Assembly (NCBI GenBank): GCA_025362295.1
Contig: JANYGX010000029.1
Span: 1-64,000, forward strand
DNA from: Sphingomonadales bacterium
Lineage (GTDB): Bacteria > Pseudomonadota > Alphaproteobacteria > Sphingomonadales > Sphingomonadaceae
Length of the DNA stretch: 64,000 nucleotides
Reading direction: 5' to 3'
Under the pieces are notes generated by a model. The model searched no databases, had not been told where the DNA came from, and worked only from the letters and a program-made list of their open reading frames with translations. The translations under genes were made by a program, and so were the position numbers. Numbering within the stretch: position 1 is the stretch's first letter; each line of letters opens with the position of its first letter. Below are positions 9,974 through 19,883 of the stretch, in pieces.

Positions 9974-10996
9974 ATGAAGCCGCTAAAATTTGTTTTGCTT
10001 ACAAGCTTGTTGTCAACAGCGTGTCATGCGGATCCGGCACGTTTGGGATACTATATGGATGCCACATCATTTTCATCGCTGAAAGCCCAATCAACCTCGC
10101 TATCGGTAGTGGCTGTTGATGTTTTTACTATAGACAAGAACGGAATTGTAATAGGCACAATACCTGTCTCTGTACGTAAACTTATAGCTGCAAATCACAT
10201 CGCGTTCTATCCAGTTGTCGCAAACTTTAACGTTACCGACTTTGATCCAGCAATAGCAAAAGCCATTTCTAGGCCAGGCTCAGCGCAAGATAATGCTATC
10301 GCGAATATTATTAAACTTGCTTCAAAAGATGTCGCCGGCATCAACATTGATATTGAAGCGGTACCACCAACATCACGTGCACAATTCACAGCTTTTATAA
10401 CACGCATTGCGACCGTTCTGCACTCGACCGGTCATAAATTAATTGTCTCCGCTCCAGCTAAAACTACGGACGACCCTACTGATTCATGGAGTGGTGCTTT
10501 TGATTATGTGGCGTTGGCTGGCCTTGTTGATACGCTACAAATTATGACATACGATCAACATGGCCCATGAAGTGAACCGGGCTCGGTTGCTGGTCTTGAT
10601 TGGGTAACGCAGTGCGCAAATTATGCATTGAAAACAGTGCCAAAAACTAAAATCAGCCTTGGCCTGTCTGCCTATGGTTATGATTGGGATGTGACGCATC
10701 ATAAAGGTGATACATTGGCTTGGAATGCAACGCCTGCATTGATCTCCCGCACCCATGCAACACCTAAATGGGATAGTGCTACATCAAGTCCGTATTTTAA
10801 TTACAAGGCAACTGACGGCTCATCCCATGTAGTGTGGTATGAAAATGACCATAGCGTAGGGTTAAAAGCAGGTTTGGCAAAAACGAAAGATTTTGCAAGC
10901 GTATCTGTTTGGGCACTTGGGCTGGATAATCCATCATATTGGGATGCAATCACTACAGGCTTTTCAGCAAAAACCCAAAAGCTGCATAAACGTTAG
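9974..10996 (+). pseudogene. GH18 chitinase-like glycosidase with in-frame TGA at a Trp position
   Basis: The ATG at 9974 follows GAGGAA. A signal peptide of about 19 residues ends at CHA-DP. The protein is a short GH18 enzyme of the YaaH type: the strand-4 motif GINIDIEAV carries the catalytic acid Glu128, and LQIMTYDQHGP is the usual strand-6 motif. Directly after it codon 199 is TGA (10568-10570); family members have Trp here (HGPWS), and the frame continues normally (SEPGSVAGLDWVTQ to the stop at 10994-10996). A single TGG-to-TGA change explains this. Truncation at residue 198 would remove strands 7-8 and should inactivate the enzyme. If intact it would hydrolyse chitin or peptidoglycan-type glycans outside the cytoplasm and feed the GlcNAc genes next door. 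Confidence 0.85.
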
Positions 10997-11011
10997 ATTT
11001 ATTTTAATGGC

Positions 11012-11749
11012 TCACACATCGTTGAGCTCAGCCACCAGGTCGTAGGCATCACCGCGATAATAAGACTGTGTAAATTCGGCAGTGCGGCCATCAGCGAGGA
11101 AGCCACGCCGCTCGATAAACAATCCAGCATCCCGTACATTAATACCAAGTATGTCAGCTTGTTCTGAATTAAATAATACCGCCCGTAAGCGTTGTAGCGC
11201 GCGAACTGGCCGGTTTCCCGTGTGCTCAAGTGCTGCATAAAGTGACTCCTGAACAGCATCCAATGATTTCAGGCAGTATGAAGGAATCGTGGAATATTCC
11301 AGTGCCATGGTGAGGTCATTCGCATAACGAATACGCTGAAATCGGTAAACCAAGGTGCCTGGTGATAGTGACAGCGACAATGCCTCCTCCGGCGTCACGC
11401 TGCCCTCTGACTTGCTAAGCCATTTAGAGTGCGGTCTTAAACCACGTGATATCATATCCTCAGTGAATGAGGATAGTTTGGAAAAACTTTTTTCAACACG
11501 GTTGGCAATGAATGTTCCGGCCCCACGCCTGCGCGTGAGCAAACCTTCAGCAACCAGCCCATCAATGGCCTTGCGAATAGTCAGGCGCGAGACATTCATT
11601 TCTGTCGCAAGCTCACGCTCGGCCGGTATTGCATCGTCAGTTTCAAAAGCACGGTTCGTTATAGCTTCTCGAACACGCTTCTTGATTTGCATATAAAGTG
11701 GTGCCGGGTCAGTCTTATCCAGACTACCGACCGCCTGAAAAAATGACAT
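11012..11749 (-). CDS. nagR: GntR/HutC-family regulator, probable GlcNAc repressor
   Basis: The 245-residue protein has an N-terminal winged helix of the GntR type (about residues 14-78, including IPAERELATEMNVSRLTIRK) and a C-terminal UTRA ligand domain (about 95-240), so it belongs to the HutC subgroup with NagR, DasR and YvoA. Those bind GlcNAc-6-phosphate or glucosamine-6-phosphate and control GlcNAc genes. It starts at 11749 after a clear AAGGAG and is the last gene of the leftward nag operon. Upstream, ACTGGTCT at 11776-11783 equals one half of the operator known for DasR-type regulators, but no second half is visible. The gene symbol rests on context plus family. Confidence 0.8.
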   Translation of the reverse strand: MSFFQAVGSLDKTDPAPLYMQIKKRVREAITNRAFETDDAIPAERELATEMNVSRLTIRKAIDGLVAEGLLTRRRGAGTFIANRVEKSFSKLSSFTEDMISRGLRPHSKWLSKSEGSVTPEEALSLSLSPGTLVYRFQRIRYANDLTMALEYSTIPSYCLKSLDAVQESLYAALEHTGNRPVRALQRLRAVLFNSEQADILGINVRDAGLFIERRGFLADGRTAEFTQSYYRGDAYDLVAELNDV

Positions 11750-11787
11750 AACCTGCTCCTTACTTTTAGTACTATACTGGTCTTTTC

Positions 11788-14370
11788 CTACTGAGCGGCT
11801 TCGCCGTCAAGTATAATTGATCTTCCGGGTCGGCCATTACTGGTTTTTGCCAGTAACTCAACATGGCCTTTAACTCTAACAGGGGTTGTATACGTTGACC
11901 ATGCGCCACTATTAACGCGATAATTTATAGTGAGCGCTCCATAAGGTAGGTTGGCTAGTAAAAAACCATTTCGAATGCTTGCCCCAACCGGTGGCACTCG
12001 GTATTTAACACCTGCTTTGTCTAACCATGGTAAATGCACTGCCAGCCGCTCCTTAAAATTCTGATAATCTCTGCCAAAAGCAAGCGTATCAATTTGCCCA
12101 TCATTCAATGTGTAGCTTTGGTTCGGTTTAGACGGCAGCTCCCACGCGCCGACATGCCATGCCCTTTCTGCCAGCGCTTGCAAGCGAGGATAAATCATAT
12201 AATCGACCTGGGAGTCACTGCGCACGGTTTCGCTAAATAACTGCGCTTGCATTCCAATAACGTCATGACCAGGGAGAATGGGGTTATTATTTTTCACAAC
12301 AACAGCATGGTTTGTAATATCTGTATACAATATAGCATTTGCCGATAAATTTTGTGGCATAAAGCTGAACACTTTATCTAAATCTGTTCCCCTTGAAGCC
12401 CAATCGTAGCCTGGCTCTTTTTGGTTTGCTGTATAAGGCATATCAAAATACAAAGCGTCTGGTGTTGAAAGCACCACATCAAGACCCTGATTGATTTGTG
12501 CATGTATTTCTGGAATACCTTCGACAAACAACCGTTGCCAACTGTTGGATTGCAGGTGTGACGGAATTTTAGCAGCATCAATTTGAAGAACACCATCGCT
12601 CCACCCGGCAGCACCAATGCCCCGATCTACTAGGCTTTTTGCCACCCGCGTTATAAAATATCCACCAAGTTTATTTGTAGCGATCCCGTGCACCTTAGTA
12701 AATGTTTGACAAGTTGGAGACTTGATCCACGCACCAGCCGTTTCATCGCCACCGATATGATAATGTTTAAGAGGGACACCCGCGGCTGCGTGTATTTGAA
12801 AAACGGTATCAATAATTTTGTCGATAAAATGGTACGTGGAAGGCAAACACACATTGAGAGTGTTATCATTGTAATTTTGCACACTGCGATAGATTGTTTT
12901 ATCCTCAGGCTCAGTCAAACGGTATTCTGCCGCTGCAGCCATTCGGCCCTGCATTTTAAGCCGTTTGTAACGCGCTTCCATGGAGCGAATGGCTGCACGC
13001 GAATGGCCCGGCATATCAAATGAGGGGATAACCTCAATCTGCCTCGCCTCGGCTGCATGAAGAATATCGATATAATCTAGTCGTGAAAAGTAACCATTGA
13101 TAGCACTAGCGCCATCAGGGCCTGCACCCAACTGTGGTAAAAGGCAGCGCGTTTCAGAAATATTATGGCATCGAACAGAACCGACTTCCGTAAGTTCTGG
13201 CAGCCCTGCTATCTCAAGTCGCCAACCCTCATCGTCGCCCATATGAAGATGCAGACGATTAAGTTTATAGAGGCCCATATTTTCAATCAATTTCAGTATT
13301 TCAGCTTTTGAATGAAAATTACGTGCGACATCAATGAACATCCCGCGAAATTTAAAACGTGGTGTGTCTGTTATGTTCAGTGGTTGCAGAACGCCTTTTT
13401 CATAGGCGATTTGCTGTGCAAGCGAGCGTAAAGCATAGCTTACGCCTGCAACATCTTTGGCCTGAATATGAACGCCCAAGTCAGCTGTTGCTGTAATGGT
13501 ATAACTTTCTGAAGTGATTTTAGTATTTTCAGCAACATCAATATGTAACTTTGGTCCACGATCTAAACGTGGGACCCCCATAGTCTGTAAATATGCCAAA
13601 GCAGGTGAAACATATGTTTGATCGATTCCGTTCAATTCAAGCGTGGCACCCGATCTAAAATCGAGAGCAGGCCCCTGCAAATGCCGTGCCTCGAGAGGTT
13701 GCGGTATAATGATAAAATCAGGTTTACTTTGTTGAACACTGAGTGCAGCATTGTGCATGTAATCTCGTTCAGGCGTTGACCAGCGTGTGATATCTTTGAG
13801 AGAATTTACGGCTTGATGTTTTTCATCTGTCATAGGCGTGACAAATGGCAGCTGTTCAAGCCCTGTTTGTGTATCAATTACAGCTTGGGAAGCTGCAATA
13901 GTTTCAGGTTTCAATCCACGCATGGTAATAAAAGCGTTTGGCATCGGGAAATATTCTGAGAAGAAATGCCCAGCTGATCGCATTTTAACGGAGTATGTTT
14001 TTCCAGCAACAAGACGCACGCCTGCTTTGGTTTCAAGTTTGTATAAGTCACCGTTAATATGTTTTAAACTGAAGATCGCTGTATTTACCTCTTTCAACTG
14101 TTCGACAAAACTGAAGTAAATTGACCATTGGTCCTCAATAGTACGGGATGGCATCTTCAAATCTAACTGTGCAGTAAAACACTCTTCGCTATGGGGGCAC
14201 AACGCTCCAGATTGATTTTGAATGATGGTAAAGCGATATCCAAGCTGATGTGCAAATGAGTTTAAGTTTTCCTGATTAAATGTGGCTGCAAATGCAGTTT
14301 TATTCATTAATATAGAGAACAATGAAAAAATCAGCAGCATCAGTCTTGAATTAAAAATACTTTTTACCAT
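11788..14370 (-). CDS. Beta-N-acetylhexosaminidase, GH20
   Basis: This secreted glycosidase removes terminal beta-linked GlcNAc from chitin oligomers or glycoconjugates. The GH20 catalytic pair is in HIGGDETAGAW (Asp542-Glu543 from the start used here); the upstream RGMFIDVARNFHSKAEI and LHLHMGDDEGWRLEI segments are also typical. The fold is an N-terminal domain (to about residue 330), a TIM barrel, and a C-terminal beta domain. I prefer ATG 14370 (GGAAAAAG upstream) over the GTG at 14400, since it starts a cleaner signal peptide ending near AFA-ATF. At about 860 residues it is in the chitobiase size range. It lies between nagK and nagR, 47 bases after the kinase stop, which fits processing of imported oligomers in the periplasm. 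Confidence 0.92.
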   Translation of the reverse strand: MVKSIFNSRLMLLIFSLFSILMNKTAFAATFNQENLNSFAHQLGYRFTIIQNQSGALCPHSEECFTAQLDLKMPSRTIEDQWSIYFSFVEQLKEVNTAIFSLKHINGDLYKLETKAGVRLVAGKTYSVKMRSAGHFFSEYFPMPNAFITMRGLKPETIAASQAVIDTQTGLEQLPFVTPMTDEKHQAVNSLKDITRWSTPERDYMHNAALSVQQSKPDFIIIPQPLEARHLQGPALDFRSGATLELNGIDQTYVSPALAYLQTMGVPRLDRGPKLHIDVAENTKITSESYTITATADLGVHIQAKDVAGVSYALRSLAQQIAYEKGVLQPLNITDTPRFKFRGMFIDVARNFHSKAEILKLIENMGLYKLNRLHLHMGDDEGWRLEIAGLPELTEVGSVRCHNISETRCLLPQLGAGPDGASAINGYFSRLDYIDILHAAEARQIEVIPSFDMPGHSRAAIRSMEARYKRLKMQGRMAAAAEYRLTEPEDKTIYRSVQNYNDNTLNVCLPSTYHFIDKIIDTVFQIHAAAGVPLKHYHIGGDETAGAWIKSPTCQTFTKVHGIATNKLGGYFITRVAKSLVDRGIGAAGWSDGVLQIDAAKIPSHLQSNSWQRLFVEGIPEIHAQINQGLDVVLSTPDALYFDMPYTANQKEPGYDWASRGTDLDKVFSFMPQNLSANAILYTDITNHAVVVKNNNPILPGHDVIGMQAQLFSETVRSDSQVDYMIYPRLQALAERAWHVGAWELPSKPNQSYTLNDGQIDTLAFGRDYQNFKERLAVHLPWLDKAGVKYRVPPVGASIRNGFLLANLPYGALTINYRVNSGAWSTYTTPVRVKGHVELLAKTSNGRPGRSIILDGEAAQ

Positions 14371-14417
14371 TAACTTTTTCCAAACATTTTTATGCTTCAC
14401 TTACATTTACGCTGTGG

Positions 14418-15341
14418 TTAACTTTCAAGGTCTGCAGTGTGTGAAAGTTTTGCTTGAACATTTAGCATGTCAGCAGGCATGCCAGCCATCAGTAAAGCGC
14501 CATCACTAGGGTCATACTGCGGCTCAATCAGCACAGCTTGGGTTACAAGACTTAGCCATTTGTATATGGGTTTAGACATGCCACCAATCAGGCAAATACG
14601 CGGCGCACCAATATTATTAAGCCGAGCGACGTACTGGTCTATTTGAGTCGCGCACTGCTGTACAAGGGCAATGGCAACTGCGTCACCAGAGTCTGCAAAT
14701 TTCATCGCAATGGGTGCCAAAGAGCCATAATGACTTGGCTTTGCGGAATTGACCCAGCTTACTATATTGGCTGGATGACCATTAAAATGATTGATAATTT
14801 CACGTGTAAAATCGGTTTCTGTTGCGAGGCCATCATAGCCTCGCAATGCTGCTCTGATAGAATCTCTACCGAGTGACGCTGCAGAGCCATCATCACAGAC
14901 TTCAAAACCCCAACCGCCAATAGTACGTGCAACGCCGTCAACCAACGCATAGCCGATGCTGCCGGTGCCGCTAATTAAAATCGCACCATTATCTCCGCTG
15001 AATGCACCCAGACAGGCAATATGGGCATCAGATACAACAATAGATTTACCAAAACGCGGCCCGGCCTCAAGCGCAAGAATGCAATTTTTTTCAGTCGTGA
15101 TACCAGCTAAGCCTAAGCAAATAGAGGTATTTAATAAATCCTTGCCGTCTAGGCCAGCCTTCAATAACGCCTTATCTATTGCACCGCCTATATTTTGCCA
15201 TATCAAAGACAAGCCCAACCGTATGTTGGCTGGACCACCTAAACTTTCAGCAAGTGTGGTGCCGTTCATATCTTTAAGTCGCACACGACACTTCGTGCCA
15301 CCCCCGTCAACTCCCATATAGTATTTGATATGCGAAACCAT
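14418..15341 (-). CDS. nagK: N-acetylglucosamine kinase, BadF/BcrA ATPase family
   Basis: The protein phosphorylates GlcNAc to GlcNAc-6-phosphate in the cytoplasm. It shows the actin-fold phosphate-1 loop MGVDGGGTKCRV near the N-terminus, a SDAHIACLGAF segment, the phosphate-2 loop ISGTGSIGYAL, GGWGFEVCDDGSAASLGR, and a C-terminal adenosine motif CLIGGMSKP. All are as in eukaryotic-type GlcNAc kinases of the BadF/BadG family. I start it at ATG 15341 (MVSHIKYYMG), four bases after the transporter stop; the longer frame would run into the transporter gene. Length is then about 307 residues, normal for the family. Transport followed by phosphorylation is the usual route when no PTS is used. Confidence 0.88.
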   Translation of the reverse strand: MVSHIKYYMGVDGGGTKCRVRLKDMNGTTLAESLGGPANIRLGLSLIWQNIGGAIDKALLKAGLDGKDLLNTSICLGLAGITTEKNCILALEAGPRFGKSIVVSDAHIACLGAFSGDNGAILISGTGSIGYALVDGVARTIGGWGFEVCDDGSAASLGRDSIRAALRGYDGLATETDFTREIINHFNGHPANIVSWVNSAKPSHYGSLAPIAMKFADSGDAVAIALVQQCATQIDQYVARLNNIGAPRICLIGGMSKPIYKWLSLVTQAVLIEPQYDPSDGALLMAGMPADMLNVQAKLSHTADLES

Positions 15342-15345
15342 TGTT

Positions 15346-16671
15346 TTAAAATTCGTGAGACGTGTTAAGTTGAGATGCAGGTAATGATGCGGCAGTTTCA
15401 CGTCCACAAAAAACCGCAAAAAGTAAAATGTAAAGATAAGCTGGCACTGTTACCCATAAAAATACTAACTGAAAATTATGGGTAGCCTTGAGATGGGCAA
15501 AAATTTGTGGAAGCACTGCGCCGCCGGCAATGCCCATAATCATAATAGCAGAACCGGCTTCCGTATGACGACCAAGCCCCTTGATGCCTAGCGGAAATAT
15601 TGCAGGCCACATCATGGCATTGGCAAAACCTAGGGCTGCTATACACCCAACGGAAAGATAGCCTGTAGTCATATACGCAGTTATGCTAATAAATATCGCA
15701 AGAACGGCTGATAAAGCCAGATAACGCTCTTGAGACATAAAACGTGGAATAACCAACAGGCCAGCCACGTAGCCAACCAGCATGGCACCAAGCGTAAATG
15801 ATGTGAAAAAGGCAGTCATCTGTAACGGCAAACCAAAACTGCGACCATAGGTGCCAATAGCATCACCCGCCATTACTTCTACACCAACGTAAAAAAAAAG
15901 AGCAATCACACCAAGCCAAAGTTGTCGCTGACTAAAAAGCGATGTTGTATCAGCATCAGTCCGATCAACGCTGTTTGCGCTATCGTGAATATTCGGTAGG
16001 GAAGATTTTGCTACGAACATTGCCAGTAATGCCAGCAAAGCTGCCATCGCTAAATATGGCATGTGTATCTTGCTTGCAAAACCATTAAGTAGTGCTTCCC
16101 GCTGACTCATGTTAGACGTGGATTTTATTTGTGCGTCAAGTGCACCAATGCCATCCATAACCAAATAACCAAAAACAAAAGGCGCCAGAAATCCAGCAAC
16201 TTTATTGCAAATACCCATGACAGCAATACGCGATGCGGCACTCTCGATAGGGCCAACAATAGAAATGTAAGGGTTTGAGGCTGTTTGCAAAATTGCGAGC
16301 CCTGCACCAATAATAAACAAGCCTGTCAACGCGCCAGGAAACACGCGCATGGTTGCAAATTGACCAAAGGTAGCAGCCCCAACAGCCATAATCAGCAAAC
16401 CCAATGCCATACCGTTTTTCATGCCGGTGCGTTTGAGTATCCAGGCCGACGGAAGTGCCAGAAAGAAATACGACATATAAAACGCCATCGGTACCAAAAA
16501 TGCACTTAAATCATCTAGCGTGAAAGCCAGGCGTACAAAGGTTATAAGCGGACCGTTGAGCCAAGTGACAAAACCAAATATAAAAAACATACCGCCAAGA
16601 ATTAACAACGGCCCTATTTGAGGAACAGGCTTATGTGCTAAAGCGATTTCAGAATCTATTTGTCGCGCCAT
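15346..16671 (-). CDS. nagP: Inner-membrane GlcNAc/sugar permease, MFS (FucP/NagP type)
   Basis: This 441-residue protein has about 12 membrane segments and the features of the FucP/GluP/NagP branch of the major facilitator superfamily: an N-terminal GGMFFIFGFVTWLNGPLI helix, ILKRTGMKNGM in the cytoplasmic loop between helices 2 and 3, and LQTASNPYISIVG in helix 4. NagP members import free GlcNAc by proton symport. The gene is 58 bases downstream of nagX and almost abuts nagK. The GlcNAc assignment rests on this operon; the sequence alone would only say hexose/fucose-type permease. Confidence 0.88.
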   Translation of the reverse strand: MARQIDSEIALAHKPVPQIGPLLILGGMFFIFGFVTWLNGPLITFVRLAFTLDDLSAFLVPMAFYMSYFFLALPSAWILKRTGMKNGMALGLLIMAVGAATFGQFATMRVFPGALTGLFIIGAGLAILQTASNPYISIVGPIESAASRIAVMGICNKVAGFLAPFVFGYLVMDGIGALDAQIKSTSNMSQREALLNGFASKIHMPYLAMAALLALLAMFVAKSSLPNIHDSANSVDRTDADTTSLFSQRQLWLGVIALFFYVGVEVMAGDAIGTYGRSFGLPLQMTAFFTSFTLGAMLVGYVAGLLVIPRFMSQERYLALSAVLAIFISITAYMTTGYLSVGCIAALGFANAMMWPAIFPLGIKGLGRHTEAGSAIMIMGIAGGAVLPQIFAHLKATHNFQLVFLWVTVPAYLYILLFAVFCGRETAASLPASQLNTSHEF

Positions 16672-16729
16672 ATAAATTTGACCTTTTCAATCAACGAAAG
16701 TTTGATGAATCTGAATATTGATAATCAAC

Positions 16730-17848
16730 TTAAATTTTTAAAATCCATTTCTTTCGCTGCATGAATTGCAAAGGAATAGAAATACAAAGAATAAATAAAA
16801 TAACTGGTAATAAGACAGCCCAAGCTTCCCCGATATAGGGTCTTGTCCAATAATAAGGGAATGTAATTATATCAGCCACTGCTCCATCAGCAAATATATC
16901 GTGAAGAATATATGCAGCAATTGCATTCACTCCAAACGCCAGACAAAAGTTAATAAGGAAGTTTTCTCGGTTTTCACCGTCTAGCACATAATGCAAACCA
17001 GCGAGCACAACTGTTGTAAAGCCACACGTTACCAATACAAAACTACTTGACCATATATCTTTAACTATTGGAAAAATAACTCCCCAAGCAAGACCGACAA
17101 AAAACATTGCCAGCCCGGTCAAAGCAAGTGTTTTGGAAATATTTTTATTTTGATTGCGTAAAAAATATTCGCCTATGGCAACACCAATAAGGGCGTGAGC
17201 AATACAGGGCAGAGTGCCCAAGAACCCCTCAGGATCATAGCCATCAGGCCCATCGATATAGTTATGATGTCCGGCACCCAGAATGATCCGGTCAAAAGAA
17301 GCTATAAAATTGTGCCCCCTAATCCAAATATCACTCGGTTGATGGTCGAGTGTGGGGAGCAAGGCCATTGGCCAATAGAGTAATAGTATAATTACAAGAA
17401 TAATGATGCGGGTGCGCGGCGTGCATTTGAAAAATAATACAGCGCATATGCCATATACCAATCCAATGCGTTGTAAGACACCAAACAATCGCCAGGTTGC
17501 AGAACTAAAATGGGCAAACCAGCCAAGATTTGTTAATATAAACCCCAAAGCAATCAGGCGAAAAGCGCGCCAGAAAATACGCTTTGATTGAATTGTATTT
17601 AAACCATATTGAGCTTTGGTTTTAGCCAGTGCCATTGGAATGGATATACCAAGCATCATCAAAAATGCTGGAAACACCAAATCTGCAATATGTATGCCTT
17701 GCCAGCGCTCATGCTCTAATATTTCGAATGTTTTCGTATGAAGTGTGCCTGTAACGCCAGACAGTGTATTGACAAAAATCATACCAATAACTGTAATGCC
17801 ACGTAGAATATCAAGTGATATCAATCGGTTTTGAGGATTAGTAATCAT
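16730..17848 (-). CDS. nagX: NagX-type membrane protein (DUF5009/HGSNAT-like)
   Basis: The 372-residue integral membrane protein has about ten hydrophobic helices and begins with RLISLDILRGITVIGMI, the signature of the DUF5009 / heparan-alpha-glucosaminide N-acetyltransferase-like family. Bacterial members are repeatedly encoded with GlcNAc genes and are called NagX. Their reaction is not settled; transfer of an acetyl group to glucosamine across the inner membrane is suggested by homology to HGSNAT. The ATG at 17848 follows AGGGA at a good distance. It is the first gene of the leftward nag operon. Confidence 0.82.
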   Translation of the reverse strand: MITNPQNRLISLDILRGITVIGMIFVNTLSGVTGTLHTKTFEILEHERWQGIHIADLVFPAFLMMLGISIPMALAKTKAQYGLNTIQSKRIFWRAFRLIALGFILTNLGWFAHFSSATWRLFGVLQRIGLVYGICAVLFFKCTPRTRIIILVIILLLYWPMALLPTLDHQPSDIWIRGHNFIASFDRIILGAGHHNYIDGPDGYDPEGFLGTLPCIAHALIGVAIGEYFLRNQNKNISKTLALTGLAMFFVGLAWGVIFPIVKDIWSSSFVLVTCGFTTVVLAGLHYVLDGENRENFLINFCLAFGVNAIAAYILHDIFADGAVADIITFPYYWTRPYIGEAWAVLLPVILFILCISIPLQFMQRKKWILKI

Positions 17849-17904
17849 CAATCAATCCCTATAATGTGTACATTTAAGAGTGTAATTGATTTTATGGCTC
17901 CTGC

Positions 17905-17926
17905 ATACCAAAAAGAGAATTGGTAT
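17905..17926. promoter_or_regulatory. Palindromic operator candidate upstream of nagX
   Basis: ATACCAA (17905-17911) and TTGGTAT (17920-17926) form a perfect 7-base inverted repeat with an 8-base spacer, about 57 bases upstream of the nagX start and just before the 3' end of gpmA. The same TTGGTAT occurs at 7090-7096 beside the TonB-receptor promoter. A GlcNAc regulator such as the nearby GntR protein is the obvious candidate to bind it, but the match to a known NagR site is not exact. Confidence 0.45.
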
Positions 17927-17944
17927 TGTATTGATTTATGGTTG

Positions 17945-18631
17945 TTATGCTTCGTTCAGATAATAATGCCTAATTGGCTTCAGCAGCACATTCAGTTCAT
18001 AAACCAATGGTTGGCCAGTTGGGATTTCAAGATCTGCGATATCGATATCCGATATTTGATTAAGATGTTTGACGAGCGCACGCAGGCTGTTGCCATGGGC
18101 TGCAACGATCACTTGTTTGCCAGCCAGAAGGGCAGGCGCGATACTCTCGCTCCAGCAAGGTAGGGCGCGGGCAATTGTATCTTTAAGGCTTTCGGTGGCT
18201 GGCACCTTTATGGCGCGATATCTGGGGTCAGAACTCACATCATAGGCACTGCCTAATTCGAGAGGCGGAGGCTGCACATCAAACGATCGCCGCCAGATGT
18301 GCACCTGTTCCGCACCAACCTTGGCGGTCATTTCGGCTTTGTTGAGGCCTGTTAACGCACCATAATGGCGTTCATTCAATCGCCAGTCTTTGTGCACCGG
18401 CACCCACAGCTGATCCATTTCCTCAAGCACAAGATTGAGCGTTTTGATGGCGCGTGTTTGCAAAGATGTAAACGCCGCATCAAAAATAAAACCCCTAGCT
18501 TTTAAATCACGGCCAGCTTTTTGTGCCTCCTCAGCACCTTTGTCTGTGATGTTAACATCCCACCAGCCGGTAAAACGGTTTTCAAGATTCCACGCACTTT
18601 GACCGTGGCGAATGAGGATAAGTGTTGGCAT
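17945..18631 (-). CDS. gpmA: 2,3-bisphosphoglycerate-dependent phosphoglycerate mutase
   Basis: The enzyme interconverts 3- and 2-phosphoglycerate in glycolysis and gluconeogenesis in the cytoplasm. The phosphohistidine motif [10 protein letters not shown] (His9) is at the N-terminus, followed by [12 protein letters not shown], the active-site [14 protein letters not shown], and the second histidine motif [13 protein letters not shown]. The 228-residue length fits the dimeric cofactor-dependent type. It is the last of four closely spaced leftward genes, 16 bases after the FAD reductase. Confidence 0.95.
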   Translation of the reverse strand: MPTLILIRHGQSAWNLENRFTGWWDVNITDKGAEEAQKAGRDLKARGFIFDAAFTSLQTRAIKTLNLVLEEMDQLWVPVHKDWRLNERHYGALTGLNKAEMTAKVGAEQVHIWRRSFDVQPPPLELGSAYDVSSDPRYRAIKVPATESLKDTIARALPCWSESIAPALLAGKQVIVAAHGNSLRALVKHLNQISDIDIADLEIPTGQPLVYELNVLLKPIRHYYLNEA

Positions 18632-18647
18632 TATAACTCCGTATTGT

Positions 18648-19880
18648 TCAGGCTGACATTATATCCTTAAGCGCCAATTTAACATCCGCCAGACGCGCAG
18701 GGTCCGGCTTAACTTTGGCCACAATAAGAGATTTTGCTGCCACAAAATCCTTTATGCTGTTGATGGCATCAATGGCTATCATCTGGCCATTTTTGAGATA
18801 AATGACAGAGAAAGCTGACATGCCGACATCGCCACGCAGAACAATGCTATCATGCCCGTTTTGCAAGCCAGCCGTCTGCAATTTTATATCATACTGATCA
18901 GACCAGAACCATGGCAGGTCGGAATATATTTTATCTTTGCCCATGATTGCACCAGCAACAATTTTTGCCTGATCAACGGCATTTTGCACAGACTCAAGCC
19001 TGATTAAGTCGCTCCCTGCGTATATACTTGGGTGGTTTGCACAATCGCCGATGGCAAAGATATCTGGATTGGATGTGCGACACTGTGCATCAACCAGCAC
19101 ACCATTTTTACAGGCAATGCCGGTTCGTTCCAGTACCTCGGTATTTGGCACGATGCCGATACCCACGATGATCATATCGGCAGGCACCACAGTGCCGTCT
19201 GTCAGTATGACACCCGTCACATGGGTGCTGCCCCTAATGTCTGCAACGCCAAAGCCCAATTTGACGTCAACACCTTCAGCCCGGTGTCTGGCTTCCATAA
19301 AACGTGACACAGTTTCGGATGTCACACGCGCCAGCACGCGTGGCAGAGCCTCAATTACAGTCACGGCATGACCAAGCTTGCGGGCGCTAGCTGCCACTTC
19401 AAGGCCAATGTAGCCGCCGCCAATCACAACGATTTTGCTCGTGGTGGCAAGTGATGCTTTTATGGCTGCGACATCGGCAAGTGTGCGCAGATAAAAAACA
19501 CCGGGCAAAGCGCTCCCGGTGATGGTTAGTTTTCTAACGCGACCGCCGGTTGCCCAGATCAGTGACGTATATTCAAAGCTACGGCCGTCACACAAATCAA
19601 TTTCATTGCGTTCAGGACTAAGCTTTACGACTTCGCGCTTACTAATAAGCGTAATGTCATGCTCGCTCCAGTAACTTTGTTTTCTAAGATACAAACGTTC
19701 ATGCTGAAGCTCATTCCTTAAATAGGCCTTGGAAAGGGCAGGGCGTTCATAGGGCGGATCGCTCTCCTCACCCACAATTGTGACTGACCCGTCAAAACCT
19801 GCCTGCCGCAACGCAATGGCGGCCATGCCGCCAGCATGACCAGCCCCAGCAATCAGAACTTTGCACTTCATATTCGACAT
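18648..19880 (-). CDS. FAD/NAD(P)-dependent ferredoxin-type reductase
   Basis: The 410-residue flavoprotein has the two-dinucleotide layout of rubredoxin/ferredoxin reductases of oxygenase systems: an N-terminal FAD motif ([19 protein letters not shown]), [11 protein letters not shown], an NAD(P)H motif ([19 protein letters not shown]), and the second FAD motif [10 protein letters not shown], then a C-terminal reductase domain with [12 protein letters not shown]. It should pass electrons from NAD(P)H to a small iron-sulfur partner. No ferredoxin or oxygenase is adjacent, so the partner is unknown. It sits 3 bases after the carboxypeptidase gene and is probably co-transcribed with it and gpmA. 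Confidence 0.85.
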   Translation of the reverse strand: MSNMKCKVLIAGAGHAGGMAAIALRQAGFDGSVTIVGEESDPPYERPALSKAYLRNELQHERLYLRKQSYWSEHDITLISKREVVKLSPERNEIDLCDGRSFEYTSLIWATGGRVRKLTITGSALPGVFYLRTLADVAAIKASLATTSKIVVIGGGYIGLEVAASARKLGHAVTVIEALPRVLARVTSETVSRFMEARHRAEGVDVKLGFGVADIRGSTHVTGVILTDGTVVPADMIIVGIGIVPNTEVLERTGIACKNGVLVDAQCRTSNPDIFAIGDCANHPSIYAGSDLIRLESVQNAVDQAKIVAGAIMGKDKIYSDLPWFWSDQYDIKLQTAGLQNGHDSIVLRGDVGMSAFSVIYLKNGQMIAIDAINSIKDFVAAKSLIVAKVKPDPARLADVKLALKDIMSA

Positions 19881-19883
19881 TTT

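Noticed and set aside
10568-10570. UGA read as Trp (alternative genetic code)
   Set aside because: Trp is TGG throughout other genes, and TGA is a natural stop in closely packed genes such as pdhA and in ATGA overlaps of the hpn operon.
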